Source of the DNA: Devosia sp. Root685
GTDB taxonomy: Bacteria > Pseudomonadota > Alphaproteobacteria > Rhizobiales > Devosiaceae
Assembly (NCBI RefSeq): GCF_001427875.1
Contig: NZ_LMHK01000001.1
Location: 994,871 to 1,058,870 of the forward strand
Reading direction: 5' to 3'
DNA length: 64,000 nucleotides
The notes beneath the pieces were generated by a model, which worked only from the letters and a program-made list of their open reading frames with translations, did no database searches and was not told where the DNA came from. Position numbers and translations under genes: made by a program. Below are positions 34,491 through 44,287 of the stretch, in pieces; the stretch's first letter is position 1, and every line of letters starts with the position of its first letter.

Positions 34491-35525
34491 TCAGTCAGGC
34501 TGGGTCAATGCATCAAGCCGTGCCCGCAACGACCATATCACTCGCTTCGGTTGCCTCTCCAGTGTTGCCTTTCCCGACAGAGCGAGTGGAACTACGCGCT
34601 CCACCACCACGGAACCGAAGCCGCGACGCGACGGACTTTCTAGCCGTGCTGCGACCGTCTCGAGCAGTTCCTCGCGCCAAACGAGATCGAGGATGCGGTT
34701 GCCATCTTCGTCTTCGCCAATTTTCCAGTCTATCGAGATCGCACCGAGCCCCTGCGCAAGTACCCCATATTTCGCAGAATTTGTGCCCAGTTCATGTATT
34801 GCCATGCCCAGATGCTGCACGGCATTGGAGTTCAAAGTCACGAGGGGACCTGAGATCGTAACGAGCTGCTCGTGTCCGAAGACGCCGACATGGTGATGTA
34901 TGAGCTCCAAGAGGCTTGCCCCAGACCAGTCAGAATTGACCAGGAGATCATGGGATCTCGAAAGTGCCATGATGCGATCGCGCAGTTGCGCCTGAAATTC
35001 TTCCGGACCCGCAGCACGATCACTGGTCTCGCGAATAATTGAAAGAATTACGGCAAACTGGTTTTTGACCCGATGATTGACCTCCCGAAGGAGGAGGCGA
35101 ATACGTCGCTCTGCCTCCTTTGCCTGCGTTATGTCGCGGGCAATCTTCGATGCCCCGATAATCGTACCCTGAGCGTTTCTAATGGGCGATATGGTCAGGG
35201 AGACGTTGATCGTGCTGCCGTCTCGTCGAAGCCGCACTGTTTCGAAGCTCTCCACCCTCTCACCGCTTTTGATGCGATTGATAATGTCGACTTCTTCGCT
35301 TTGGAGATTCTCCGGAATTAGCATTGTCACGGATTTGCCGATTGCCTCTTCGGCGGGATAGCCGAACATGCGCTCCGCGGCTGCGTTCCAACTTCGGATG
35401 ACGCTATTAAGATCCTTACTCACAATGGCGTCAAAGGAACTCTCAACGATGGCGGCCAGCAGAAATCTGCTGTGCTCGTCGAAGAGATCGGGGACCGGCA
35501 CGTTTGGGGTCTGTTCGATGGGCAT
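34491..35525 (-). CDS. PAS-domain HWE-family sensor histidine kinase
   Basis: 344 aa, no membrane segment, so cytoplasmic. A PAS domain spans about 22-135 (FDAIVSKDLNSVIRSWNAAAERMFGY). The HWE kinase core follows: phospho-acceptor His151 in LLREVNHRVKNQ, ATP-lid region MAIHELGTNSAKYGVL, and DLVWREE supplying the W-x-E signature. HWE kinases often feed the PhyR-NepR-EcfG general stress pathway; a nearby receiver-domain fragment and EcfG-like promoters fit this. The stimulus is unknown; cofactor-binding residues for flavin (NCRFLQ) are absent. Confidence 0.88.
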   Translation of the reverse strand: MPIEQTPNVPVPDLFDEHSRFLLAAIVESSFDAIVSKDLNSVIRSWNAAAERMFGYPAEEAIGKSVTMLIPENLQSEEVDIINRIKSGERVESFETVRLRRDGSTINVSLTISPIRNAQGTIIGASKIARDITQAKEAERRIRLLLREVNHRVKNQFAVILSIIRETSDRAAGPEEFQAQLRDRIMALSRSHDLLVNSDWSGASLLELIHHHVGVFGHEQLVTISGPLVTLNSNAVQHLGMAIHELGTNSAKYGVLAQGLGAISIDWKIGEDEDGNRILDLVWREELLETVAARLESPSRRGFGSVVVERVVPLALSGKATLERQPKRVIWSLRARLDALTQPD

Positions 35526-35656
35526 TCTCTACCCCATTGTTCTTGATTGACATATTAACGTCACATCAAAGGATGGCGAACGCAAGCCATTCGATGATCG
35601 ACGAGAAGTGGGCCATCCAACGATCGCCAAGTGAACCGCGGGCGTTGAGGGTTCGG

Positions 35657-35758
35657 GTGGGACTAGCGCCGCGTCGGCTATCGAGCGGAGGTAAACAGAA
35701 GCTCGGATCGATCACCAAGATGGGCGAGCGAACGCTGAGGCGCCTCCCTTTCGGCTCA
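35657..35758 (+). pseudogene. IS110-family transposase remnant
   Basis: 34 codons reading VGLAPRRLSSGGKQKLGSIT followed by KMGERTLRRL match the conserved C-terminal transposase_20 region of IS116/IS110/IS902 elements. Upstream and downstream sequence in all frames is unrelated and a stop follows at once. It is a small relic in the 552-nt gap (35526-36077) between the kinase and ligase genes, where nothing else could be identified. Confidence 0.65.
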
Positions 35759-36077
35759 TAAATGTCGATGCCGTGGCGAACATGCTAGCCATAGCTCGTC
35801 AATCGCCAACTCACACGGAACAAGTAGGAAATCGAGCTGAGAATAGCTGCGGACCTATCAAGCGCCCTAAAGAGGAGCCGGCTCAAACTGGTCATAAGTA
35901 CCTTGCGGAATGGAGGTCAGTTCGGGTGGGATAAGGGCTCGGCTACCATTTCGTTGGTCGAGGCGGGAAACTGGAAAAACCATCCTCGTTCCCTTTGCCA
36001 CCGTGTCCAGTTGACGCAAACTGACCTCGCGGCCCCAACTAATTGATGCAGCTGAAGTTCCCCAGGGAGTACGATTC

Positions 36078-37109
36078 CTACGACCCAGATACCGTCGAAC
36101 GAATGATCGCATCTGGTGCCATGGGGCGGCCGAGCTGCTCAAAAGTGCATTGACCAGAAGCTTTGTCAGGCCGCCAACGCAACAATTTGGTGCCATGGCG
36201 GAATCGATTTCCGGTGATCTGGTCATATCCGACCTCGACAACAAGTTCATGCTCTAAGGGCACCCATTCGGTCGACCGCTCGGTAGACCAGCGGCTCGGC
36301 CCTCCAGGAGCCTTTCCGGTGAACCCAGGACCTCCCTTCAGTTTCTCTAGCCTGTTCGTGAGTTCGGGCTTTTCTTTCGCGGAGATCGCCGAAGTGAAGC
36401 CGACGTGGTCGAGATTTCCATTCTCATCGAACAGCCCGAGCAACAGTGAGCCCACCAGTTTATCACCAGTGCCATAGCGGAAGCCGCCCACAACACAGTC
36501 CGCGGAGCGCACACGCTTGATCTTCAGCATGGCTCGCTGACCGCTGACGTATGGCTCATCCAGATGCTTTGCGATCACACCATCGAGCTCGCTGCTGAGT
36601 TCTCGAAACCATTCGTTCGCTATCGAATGGTCGTTGGTGGCCGGCGATAGTCGAAGCGGCAGATCCGGAGGATTTTCTGCGAGGAAGGTTTCCAGTGCAG
36701 CACGCCTGCCCTTTAGTGGGTTCGTTGCGAGGTCGCGACCGCCAAGATGGAGTAAGTCGAACGCCACGAGCATCGCCGGCGTCGCTAGCGAAAGTTTCTG
36801 GATCCGGCTTTTGGCGGGATGCAGTCGTTGCTGCAGGGCCTCGAACGAAGCCTCGCCGTCGACAACCACGATGAGTTCACCGTCGAGAATGAAGCGGCGA
36901 TGCGGCAGCGCTCTGACGAGATCGACAATTTCCGGGAAATAGCGACCGAGGTCTTTCCCGGACTTAGCCCGGAGATCGACGTGGTCTTCGTCCCGGATAG
37001 CGATGCAGCGAAAACCATCCCACTTCGGCTCGAACTGCCACTCTCCTTCGCTCGGGAGTTCCGAAACGAGTTTCGCCTCCATGGGCGGAATGAATTTCAG
37101 ACGTGCCAT
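36078..37109 (-). CDS. ATP-dependent DNA ligase, LigC type
   Basis: 343 aa, the size of stand-alone bacterial LigC ligases. The adenylated Lys29 lies in EPKWDGFR; motif III/IIIa is around FILDGELIV and LVAFDLLHLGG, motif IV DGVIAKHLDEPY, motif V AMLKIKRVR, followed by an OB-fold. ATG 37109 has GAGGAG 7 nt upstream. It joins nicks in DNA, with a proposed role in repair in non-growing cells. It is head to head with ligD, sharing a 149-nt promoter region. Confidence 0.9.
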   Translation of the reverse strand: MARLKFIPPMEAKLVSELPSEGEWQFEPKWDGFRCIAIRDEDHVDLRAKSGKDLGRYFPEIVDLVRALPHRRFILDGELIVVVDGEASFEALQQRLHPAKSRIQKLSLATPAMLVAFDLLHLGGRDLATNPLKGRRAALETFLAENPPDLPLRLSPATNDHSIANEWFRELSSELDGVIAKHLDEPYVSGQRAMLKIKRVRSADCVVGGFRYGTGDKLVGSLLLGLFDENGNLDHVGFTSAISAKEKPELTNRLEKLKGGPGFTGKAPGGPSRWSTERSTEWVPLEHELVVEVGYDQITGNRFRHGTKLLRWRPDKASGQCTFEQLGRPMAPDAIIRSTVSGS

Positions 37110-37258
37110 TCACAGCTCCTCTCGTCCGACAATGGTTGGGACGACCGGGCGTTGCCTTTCGGAATCGGAACGTTTGCCGGGCTGAACCTTTGAAGGAGAA
37201 GCTGGAGGAGCATCTGGATGACCGCCTTCGGCGTGATGCTGAGCAGGGATAAGAAGCG

Positions 37259-39901
37259 ATGGCTGGCGACAAACTCGGAACATACAGGAGCAAACGGGAT
37301 TTCCAGAAAACTCAGGAACCGAGCGGTCAAAACCCGGTCACAGGATCCAAGCGCCTGCGCTTCGTTATCCAAAAGCACGATGCGACCCGTCTGCATTATG
37401 ACCTGCGTCTGGAGCTTGACGGTGTCTTCAAGTCGTGGGCCGTGACGCGTGGCCCTTCCATTGACCCATCAGACAAGCGCCTTGCTGTGGAGGTGGAGGA
37501 TCATCCGCTCGACTATGGCGACTTCGAAGGCACGATCCCCAAGGGGCAATACGGTGGTGGTACCGTGATGCTTTGGGACCGAGGCTATTGGGAGCCGGAG
37601 GGGAATGCGTCACCACAGAAGTCCCTCGCCAAAGGCGAGCTGAAGTTCACCCTGTCCGGTGCACGGCTTCACGGAAGCTATGTCCTTGTCCGTCTCCGCA
37701 ATAATCGCGATGGTGGCAAGCGCATAAACTGGCTGCTGATAAAGCACCGCGACGATCACTCGGTCGAGGAAAATGGAGCCCTCGTCCTCGAGGAGAATAT
37801 TACATCGGTGGCGTCTGCGCGCACCATGGAGGCAATCGCTGCAGGCAAGGGCAGGAAGCCGAAGCCCTTCATGCTGGCCACGGCGGGCGATGCAAACGCC
37901 GTCTGGGACAGCAGCCACGGTTTGGCGGCGAACAGGCGGAAATCCAAGAAACGGTCCGGATCCACCAGAGAAGTGGCGATGCCTGCGTTCATCGAACCGC
38001 AGCTTTGTGAGAATGCGTCGCGGCCGCCCGCGTCGGGCGGCTGGATCCATGAAATCAAATTCGACGGCTATCGAATTCAGATGCGCGTGGAAGCCGGAAG
38101 GGTCACTCTCAAAACGCGGAAAGGGCTGGACTGGACCGCTAAATATCCCGAAATCGCTGATGCAGGGCGATCGCTGCCGGACGCTATCATCGACGGCGAG
38201 ATCTGTGCCCTCGACGAAAATGGCGCGCCTGACTTTGCCGCTCTGCAGGCGGCGCTGTCGGAGCGCAAAACCGGTTCTCTTGTGTTCTTCGCCTTCGACC
38301 TCCTTTTCGAGGGCGAGGAGGACTTGCGGGACTTGCCACTCTTGGAGCGAAAAGAGCGCCTCGCATCGATTTTAGCCGATGGCGGTGACGATCCTAGACT
38401 GCGGTTCGTAGAGCATTTCGAGACAGGCGGCGAAGCGGTGCTCAAAAGCGCTTGTCGCCTGTCCCTCGAAGGTATCGTCAGCAAGAGGACCGATGCCCTG
38501 TATAGCTCCGGGCGCTCGGACACCTGGGTGAAATCGAAATGCCGAGCCGGCCACGAGGTGGTTATCGGGGCGTATTCCACGACCAATGGGCGATTCAGAT
38601 CGTTGCTCGTGGGCGTCAATCGCGGAGATCATTTCATCTACGTCGGTCGGGTTGGAACTGGCTACGGCGCCGAAAAGGTCAAAGCCTTGATGCCGAGGCT
38701 GAAGGCACTCGAAACTGACAAAACCCCATTCACAGGCGTCGGCGCTCCGAAGAAGTCCTCCGAAATCGTCTGGCTAAGACCGGAACTGGTCGCTGAGATC
38801 GAGTTCGCTGGCTGGACCGGTGACGGACAAGTCCGCCAGGCAAGCTTCAAAGGCCTACGGGAGGATAAGCCCGCCAACGAAGTGGTTGCCGAAAAGCCTG
38901 CCTCCCCGGCCAAAGTCGACACACCCGACCCAGCCGATGATCTGGCGGAAAAGCCGAAAGCCAAGACCTATCGCAAAGGCGAGAAGGTGCCGGTTATGGG
39001 TGTCTTAATCTCCAGTCCAGACAAGGAACTATGGCCCGATGCTAGTGACGATCATCCGGTGACCAAGGTCGATCTAGCTCAGTATCTCGAAGCCGTCGGT
39101 TCATGGCTTATCGACCACATTAGAGGTCGGCCGTGCTCGATCATTCGGGCACCTGACGGCATCGACGGCGAGCAGTTCTTCCAGCGCCACGCAATGCCTG
39201 GAACGTCGAACCTTCTGACTCTCGTGGAGGTTTTTGGCGACAGAAAGCCGTATTTACAGATTGACCGCATAGAAGGTCTTGCCGCCATCGCGCAAATCGG
39301 CGGACTCGAGCTCCACCCGTGGAACTGTGCGCCGGGTCGTCCAGAGGTGCCAGGGCGTTTAGTCTTCGACCTCGATCCTGGCCCTGACGTCCCTTTCGCG
39401 ACGGTCGTTGAAGCTGCGAGGGAAATGCGTGATCGCCTTGAGGAATTGGGGCTCGTCAGTTTCTGCAAAACTACCGGCGGAAAAGGTCTTCACGTGGTAA
39501 CGCCTCTAGCAGTCGGTCGCGGGAAGCAACTCTCCTGGGATGAGGCCAAAGCCTTCGCTCGCGCCGTTTGCCAGCAGGCAGCCCTCGATAGCCCCGACCG
39601 CTTTCTCATCAAAATGGCGAAGAACCAGCGTCATGGTCGCATTTTCCTCGACTACCTGAGGAACGATCGGATGGCGACGGCCGTCGCACCTCTTTCACCA
39701 CGTGCTCGACCGGGCGCAACTGTGTCGATGCCGCTCACCTGGAACCAGGTTCATACCGACTTGGATCCCAATCGCTTCACCATCCGGACGGTCCCTGCCC
39801 TGCTGCGGGACACTTCCGCATGGTCGGACTATGACGAGGGTGCGCGACTGCTTGCACCGGCGATAAAGCGCTTTCAGCGGTCGACCCGGAAGGCGGCCTA
39901 G
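37259..39901 (+). CDS. ligD: Multifunctional DNA ligase D
   Basis: 880 aa with all three LigD modules. The 3'-phosphoesterase domain is about residues 30-190 ([30 protein letters not shown]). The ATP-dependent ligase is about 245-540 with adenylated Lys267 (EIKFDGYR). The primase-like polymerase is about 590-870 ([12 protein letters not shown] with the metal Asp pair, [13 protein letters not shown]). It does end-processing and joining in bacterial non-homologous end joining, normally with Ku. No ku gene is in the window. Confidence 0.94.
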   Translation: MAGDKLGTYRSKRDFQKTQEPSGQNPVTGSKRLRFVIQKHDATRLHYDLRLELDGVFKSWAVTRGPSIDPSDKRLAVEVEDHPLDYGDFEGTIPKGQYGGGTVMLWDRGYWEPEGNASPQKSLAKGELKFTLSGARLHGSYVLVRLRNNRDGGKRINWLLIKHRDDHSVEENGALVLEENITSVASARTMEAIAAGKGRKPKPFMLATAGDANAVWDSSHGLAANRRKSKKRSGSTREVAMPAFIEPQLCENASRPPASGGWIHEIKFDGYRIQMRVEAGRVTLKTRKGLDWTAKYPEIADAGRSLPDAIIDGEICALDENGAPDFAALQAALSERKTGSLVFFAFDLLFEGEEDLRDLPLLERKERLASILADGGDDPRLRFVEHFETGGEAVLKSACRLSLEGIVSKRTDALYSSGRSDTWVKSKCRAGHEVVIGAYSTTNGRFRSLLVGVNRGDHFIYVGRVGTGYGAEKVKALMPRLKALETDKTPFTGVGAPKKSSEIVWLRPELVAEIEFAGWTGDGQVRQASFKGLREDKPANEVVAEKPASPAKVDTPDPADDLAEKPKAKTYRKGEKVPVMGVLISSPDKELWPDASDDHPVTKVDLAQYLEAVGSWLIDHIRGRPCSIIRAPDGIDGEQFFQRHAMPGTSNLLTLVEVFGDRKPYLQIDRIEGLAAIAQIGGLELHPWNCAPGRPEVPGRLVFDLDPGPDVPFATVVEAAREMRDRLEELGLVSFCKTTGGKGLHVVTPLAVGRGKQLSWDEAKAFARAVCQQAALDSPDRFLIKMAKNQRHGRIFLDYLRNDRMATAVAPLSPRARPGATVSMPLTWNQVHTDLDPNRFTIRTVPALLRDTSAWSDYDEGARLLAPAIKRFQRSTRKAA

Positions 39902-40162
39902 CGTCTTTGGGTCAAAGTGCGGATGACGAAGGTGCGGTGTCAAACCAACTTATTTCAGAAGACGGGTCAGTCGCCGATCCACTCGTCATCGAAACCGCTA
40001 GAAGCAATCCGCCAGGGGACGCGTTCCTGCATCACTCATCAGCGTGGTAGCGCGAAAAGCAACTACCCCAAGAGATGCCCGTTAGGCGGCAGATCGCCTC
40101 TCAAACCCTGTCGGGCAAGCCGTCACATAAACCTGCATTGCGTTCCAAAGGTAATCTTTTAA

Positions 40163-40756
40163 ATGGCGGAGCATTCCCGGCTATCCCACCTCTGCGTCGA
40201 CGTTCAAAACATGTTCGCGGGCGATACCGAGTGGCAGACTCCGTGGCTCAACCGGGTTTTACCCGCCATCGAAGCCCTCGTCGAACGCGCTCCCGCCCAT
40301 ACCATCTTCACGCGCTTCATCCCACCCGAGCACCCGAAGGATGAGACCGGCACGTGGCACGACTACTACGCTCGCTGGCCATCGATGGTTAGGTCGCGGC
40401 TGGCTCCCGAAATGCTACAGGTGGTGCCCACGCTCGCCCGTTACATGCCGCCTGCCGGTCACTTCGACAAGAACCGATATTCCCCTTGGCTGTTCGGCGG
40501 CCTAGACCGAGCGCTGCGAGCTAACGGCGTAGAAACCCTGATCATTTCCGGTGGCGAGACCGATGTATGTGTCATGGCGACGGTGCTTGGCGCAGTTGAC
40601 CTTGGATACCGCACAATCCTCGCGACCGATGCTGTGTTCGGTTCCGCAGATCAAACCCATGACGCAGCGGTAACCGTGCTCCAAAGTCGCTTCGGACAGC
40701 AACTGACGGCCTGCACCACACGAGAGCTGCTCGACAACTGGAAAGATATCGCATGA
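40163..40756 (+). CDS. Isochorismatase-family cysteine hydrolase
   Basis: 197 aa. The catalytic triad is visible: Asp in LCVDVQNMF near residue 13, Lys in HFDKNRYSPW near 101 and Cys in GGETDVCVMATVLGA near 136. Family members hydrolyse isochorismate, nicotinamide, N-carbamoyl amines or similar bonds. The next gene overlaps by ATGA, so it works with the flavin oxidoreductase. Substrate unknown. Confidence 0.85.
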   Translation: MAEHSRLSHLCVDVQNMFAGDTEWQTPWLNRVLPAIEALVERAPAHTIFTRFIPPEHPKDETGTWHDYYARWPSMVRSRLAPEMLQVVPTLARYMPPAGHFDKNRYSPWLFGGLDRALRANGVETLIISGGETDVCVMATVLGAVDLGYRTILATDAVFGSADQTHDAAVTVLQSRFGQQLTACTTRELLDNWKDIA

Positions 40757-41709
40757 CCTTGGTCGGTTACCACGCATCTCACGAACAGTTCGCCCCAAGC
40801 GAATTGCTAGGTCTGGTCCGTGAGGCCGAGCAAGCAGGTTTCGCATGCGCGAAATCATCCGACCATTTCCATCCGTGGAGTGAGCGCCAGGGGCAGTCAG
40901 GGTTCGCCTGGTCATGGCTTGGTGCAGCCATGCAAGCGACGAAGTTTGGGTTTGGGATGATATCGGCGCCAGGATATCGCTATCATCCAGCAGTCCTTGC
41001 GCAGGCGGCCGCCACTATCGGAGAAATGTTTCCCGACCGCCTGTGGCTGTCCCTTGGCAGCGGCGAGGCGATCAATGAAGCGATAACCGGCGAGTACTGG
41101 CCCGAGAAATCTGAGCGCAATGCGCGCCTGCGAGAGTGCGTCGACGTTTTCCGCGCCCTGTTCGATGGAGAGACGGTGACCCATCGAGGCAGGGTGACCG
41201 TTGTCGAAGCTAAGCTCTATTCGCGACCGCAGCGGCCCGTACCCCTCTTCGGTGCTGCGGTAACGTCGGCGACGGCGGCTTTTTGCGGACCGTGGGCGGA
41301 TGGGCTGCTCACGACAGGCGGCGACATCAATCAGGTGAGACAGGTCGTTGACGCATTCCGCGAGAACGGCGGCGAAGGCAAACCGGTCCACATCCAGCAT
41401 GCGTTGTCCTGGGCCCCTGAAGACGAGATTGCAATTAGGGAGGCTCTCGATCAATGGAGAGCTCCCTCGATCGGCGGTGATGCGGCTTGGGATCTGCGCC
41501 GGCCCCGCGACTTCGACGCTGCCGCGAAAGCGATGAACCTGGATCAACTTCGCCAATGCATCGCGATATCGTCAGACGTCGGCCGCCATCGCGCCGACAT
41601 AGAGACCCTTGCGGGCTTGGAGCCAGCCGCGATCCATCTCCACTGCGTTGGACGCAATCAGCGGGCCTTCATCGAGATGGCAGCCAAGCATCTCGTGACA
41701 GTCGTATAG
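40753..41709 (+). CDS. LLM-class flavin oxidoreductase (TIGR03885-like)
   Basis: 318 aa TIM-barrel of the luciferase-like monooxygenase class. SSDHFHPWSERQGQSGFAWS and the ISAPGYRYHPAVLAQAAATI stretch resemble the non-F420 flavinoid branch (TIGR03885). It would use FMN and NAD(P)H to oxidise an unknown substrate. It overlaps the cysteine hydrolase gene and is followed 9 nt later by the DUF421 gene. Confidence 0.82.
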   Translation: MTLVGYHASHEQFAPSELLGLVREAEQAGFACAKSSDHFHPWSERQGQSGFAWSWLGAAMQATKFGFGMISAPGYRYHPAVLAQAAATIGEMFPDRLWLSLGSGEAINEAITGEYWPEKSERNARLRECVDVFRALFDGETVTHRGRVTVVEAKLYSRPQRPVPLFGAAVTSATAAFCGPWADGLLTTGGDINQVRQVVDAFRENGGEGKPVHIQHALSWAPEDEIAIREALDQWRAPSIGGDAAWDLRRPRDFDAAAKAMNLDQLRQCIAISSDVGRHRADIETLAGLEPAAIHLHCVGRNQRAFIEMAAKHLVTVV

Positions 41710-41718
41710 GAGGCGACC

Positions 41719-42414
41719 ATGGAAGGCATTGATTGGCAACGCATGCTCATCGGTGACGAGCCCCCGATTTTCTTCCTCGAAATCATTATCCGAACGGCGA
41801 TCATTTACGCCTATACCTTGTTCCTGCTGCGTTGGCTCGGCAGCAGGGCCATCGGGCAGCTATCGACCGTTGAATTCCTACTGGTTATCGCGCTTGGATC
41901 GGCCGTCGGCGATGCGATGTTCTACCCTGACGTTCCTTTGCTTCACTGCTTGCTGGTCGTCACGGCAGTGGTCGTAGCGAACAAATTAATCGACCTAGGG
42001 ATCGCTCGGAGCAAAGCCATCGAACACCTGATCGACGGAAAGGCTGAACAGGCCGTACGCGACGGCGTTATTTGTAGTTCTTTCCTCAACAGCAGTAGTC
42101 TTGGCACGAGCGAGCTGTTTCAGCAGCTGCGCGAGAAGGGTGTCAGGCAGTTGGGCGAGGTGGAGCACGCCATCATCGAAGCGGACGGGGTGCTGACGGT
42201 GTTCGAGACTGGGAGGGCCCGACCCGGACTGCCGATCTTGCCTCCTTGGGAGATAGAGCGGCCCAAGGAGGTCGACCGGACCTCCACCAAAGCCCTACTG
42301 AGCTGCATGCGGTGCGGGTATACTTCGAACGAGCAGTCTGCGGCAAGCTGCGAGCATTGCGGCGACGATCGGTGGACGATGGCGACGATCACTGGTGGCG
42401 GAAACGGCGATTGA
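41719..42414 (+). CDS. DUF421 (YetF-like) membrane protein with C-terminal zinc ribbon
   Basis: 231 aa. Three N-terminal spans and the conserved LLRWLGSRAIGQLSTVEFLLVIALG lead into the YetF cytoplasmic domain (DGVLTVFE). Unusually, the C-terminus carries a rubredoxin/zinc-ribbon pair, CMRCGYTS and CEHCGDDRW (about residues 199-222). YGGAGGC-like ribosome site GGAGG is 5 nt before the ATG. Function of DUF421 proteins is poorly defined; a redox or metal-sensing tail is inference. Confidence 0.82.
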   Translation: MEGIDWQRMLIGDEPPIFFLEIIIRTAIIYAYTLFLLRWLGSRAIGQLSTVEFLLVIALGSAVGDAMFYPDVPLLHCLLVVTAVVVANKLIDLGIARSKAIEHLIDGKAEQAVRDGVICSSFLNSSSLGTSELFQQLREKGVRQLGEVEHAIIEADGVLTVFETGRARPGLPILPPWEIERPKEVDRTSTKALLSCMRCGYTSNEQSAASCEHCGDDRWTMATITGGGNGD

Positions 42415-42436
42415 AGCCGTCACCCTTTGCGGACGC

Positions 42437-44275
42437 TCACACCTCTATGGTCCAAAGCGCTGTCCAAGGTCCCAGCCGCCCCTCCTCGGCATAGCCCTGA
42501 AGGAAAATCTGGCGCCCTTCCAATGGCGGAACGCCTTCTTGCGTCTCGTCGGCGAGGTTGGCGTAGAGACGCAAGATCGATCCGTCGCCCATTCTCCACG
42601 TGACAAGGACCGATTTGATGCCGAGCAACTCATATCGCCCGGCAAAGCCGTTCTGTCCCGAGAGGCGAGGCACAATTTCAACCTTCCGAAGATCGATCAG
42701 CGACCGATAGTGCTTGAGCCAGGATTGGTGAGGCTCTCTGTTCAGGTTGGACCAGTCGAGCTTGGCTGATCCAAAAGTCTTCGCGCTGGTGGGATCGACG
42801 GCCTCTTCCACGTTAGGCTTGTTGGGATCTTCGTGCTCGGGGGTGCTCTTGAGTTCTGCCTGGCGGCCCTTGCGCACGGAGTCTCGCAGCTCGGCTGGTA
42901 CATCGGAAAAGAATGGAAACGGCTGGGCGCTCGCCCATTCCTCCCCCTGGAAAAGCATCGGGATCTGCGGCGACAGCAGGTATATCGCGGTCAGCGCCTT
43001 TACTGCATCGCTGGTCGCCAGCTTGGTGATCCGATCACCCTTCACGCGGTTGCCGACCTGATCGTGATCCTGCATGTAGACGACGAACGATGTCGGCGGC
43101 AGGCCTTCGCTAGGCTCGCCTCGCTTCATGCCCTCATGCGGTTTCATCTCTCCCTGGTAAGCAAACCCCTCTGCCAAGGCGCGGCCGAGCATGCCCGAAC
43201 GCTCCTCAAAATTATCGAAGTCGGCATAATAGCCCGTGTTCTCACCCGTCGCAGCGGCATGCAGAAGATGATGAACGTCATCATTCCATTGGGCCGTGTA
43301 GTGCACTGGCTCCGCACCGCTGTTCCGCCTCAGCCAGATTTCCTGATTGTCGGAGTTTTCGATGATCAGATGAGTATATCGGTGCGGACGAGATGCCCGG
43401 AGCCGAGCGGACAGCAGTTCGAGAATATGGGTGGGAGTGTTGTCCGCGATCGTGTGCACGGCATCGAAACGCAGCCCGTCGAAGTTGAACTCGCTCGTCC
43501 AATAAAGGGCGCTCTCAACCACCAGCTCTCGAACCACCTCGGCGCCGGGGCCGTCGAAATTGATGGCCTCGCCCCAGGGACTCTTGTGCTTCTTCGTAAA
43601 GATCGGCGCGATTGCCGGCAGGTAATTTCCGTGGGGTCCGAAGTGATTGTAAACGACATCGAGGAAAACCATCATGGATCGTCGATGTGCTGCGTCTATG
43701 AAGGCTTTGAGGTCCTCCGGTCGCCCGTACTTGGCTGAAGGGGCGAACCACATGGCGCCATCGTACCCCCAGTTAAATTTGCCGTAGAACTCGGCGATCG
43801 GCATGATTTGCACCGCCGTGATGCCAAGGTCGACAAGATGGTCGAGCTTTGCCGCCGCCGCGGCAAATGTCCCCTCATCGGTGAATGTGCCGATATGCAA
43901 CTCGTAAATGACCGCTTCCTCCCAAGGCCGCCCCTTCCATTCCCTGTCGGTCCATTTGAATTCTAAAGGGTCGATGACCTCGCTATACCCATGGATCCCC
44001 TCGGGCTGATGTCGAGAGGTTGGATCGGGGATCGACGTTCCGTCCGGCAGGACGTACTTGTAAAGCGTTCCCGATCGTACGCCCTCGACGTCGAGCCGGT
44101 GCCAACCGTCGCCCACCGATTGGAGCTCGATCAGGGTGCGCCGGCCCTTCAACTTCAGTTTCATTGCCTTGCATTTCGGCGCCCAGATCTTGAAGCGGGT
44201 GCTTCCGCCTCTGACCTCGGCACCGAAGCGCATCTTGTGGTTCCGACGAATGATATCTGCGCTGGGCTGTCGCAT
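42437..44275 (-). CDS. treZ: Malto-oligosyltrehalose trehalohydrolase
   Basis: 612 aa GH13 enzyme. An N-terminal carbohydrate-binding module (FGAEVRGGSTRFKIWAPK) precedes the catalytic barrel with YELHIGTFT, VVYNHFGPHGNY, the nucleophile Asp in FDGLRFDAVH, the acid Glu in LIIENSDN and the stabiliser in MQDHDQVGNR. It releases trehalose from maltooligosyl-trehalose. The partner TreY is not in the window. ATG 44275 is the longest start; an ATG 14 codons later with GGAA upstream is equally possible. Confidence 0.92.
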   Translation of the reverse strand: MRQPSADIIRRNHKMRFGAEVRGGSTRFKIWAPKCKAMKLKLKGRRTLIELQSVGDGWHRLDVEGVRSGTLYKYVLPDGTSIPDPTSRHQPEGIHGYSEVIDPLEFKWTDREWKGRPWEEAVIYELHIGTFTDEGTFAAAAAKLDHLVDLGITAVQIMPIAEFYGKFNWGYDGAMWFAPSAKYGRPEDLKAFIDAAHRRSMMVFLDVVYNHFGPHGNYLPAIAPIFTKKHKSPWGEAINFDGPGAEVVRELVVESALYWTSEFNFDGLRFDAVHTIADNTPTHILELLSARLRASRPHRYTHLIIENSDNQEIWLRRNSGAEPVHYTAQWNDDVHHLLHAAATGENTGYYADFDNFEERSGMLGRALAEGFAYQGEMKPHEGMKRGEPSEGLPPTSFVVYMQDHDQVGNRVKGDRITKLATSDAVKALTAIYLLSPQIPMLFQGEEWASAQPFPFFSDVPAELRDSVRKGRQAELKSTPEHEDPNKPNVEEAVDPTSAKTFGSAKLDWSNLNREPHQSWLKHYRSLIDLRKVEIVPRLSGQNGFAGRYELLGIKSVLVTWRMGDGSILRLYANLADETQEGVPPLEGRQIFLQGYAEEGRLGPWTALWTIEV

Positions 44276-44287
44276 TTACGAACTCGA

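Noticed and set aside
35867-36250. 127-codon minus-strand frame after ligC
   Set aside because: It overlaps the end of the LigC gene in another frame and has no recognisable domain or start site.
42833-43738. 301-codon plus-strand frame
   Set aside because: Antisense to treZ, whose GH13 catalytic motifs are intact.
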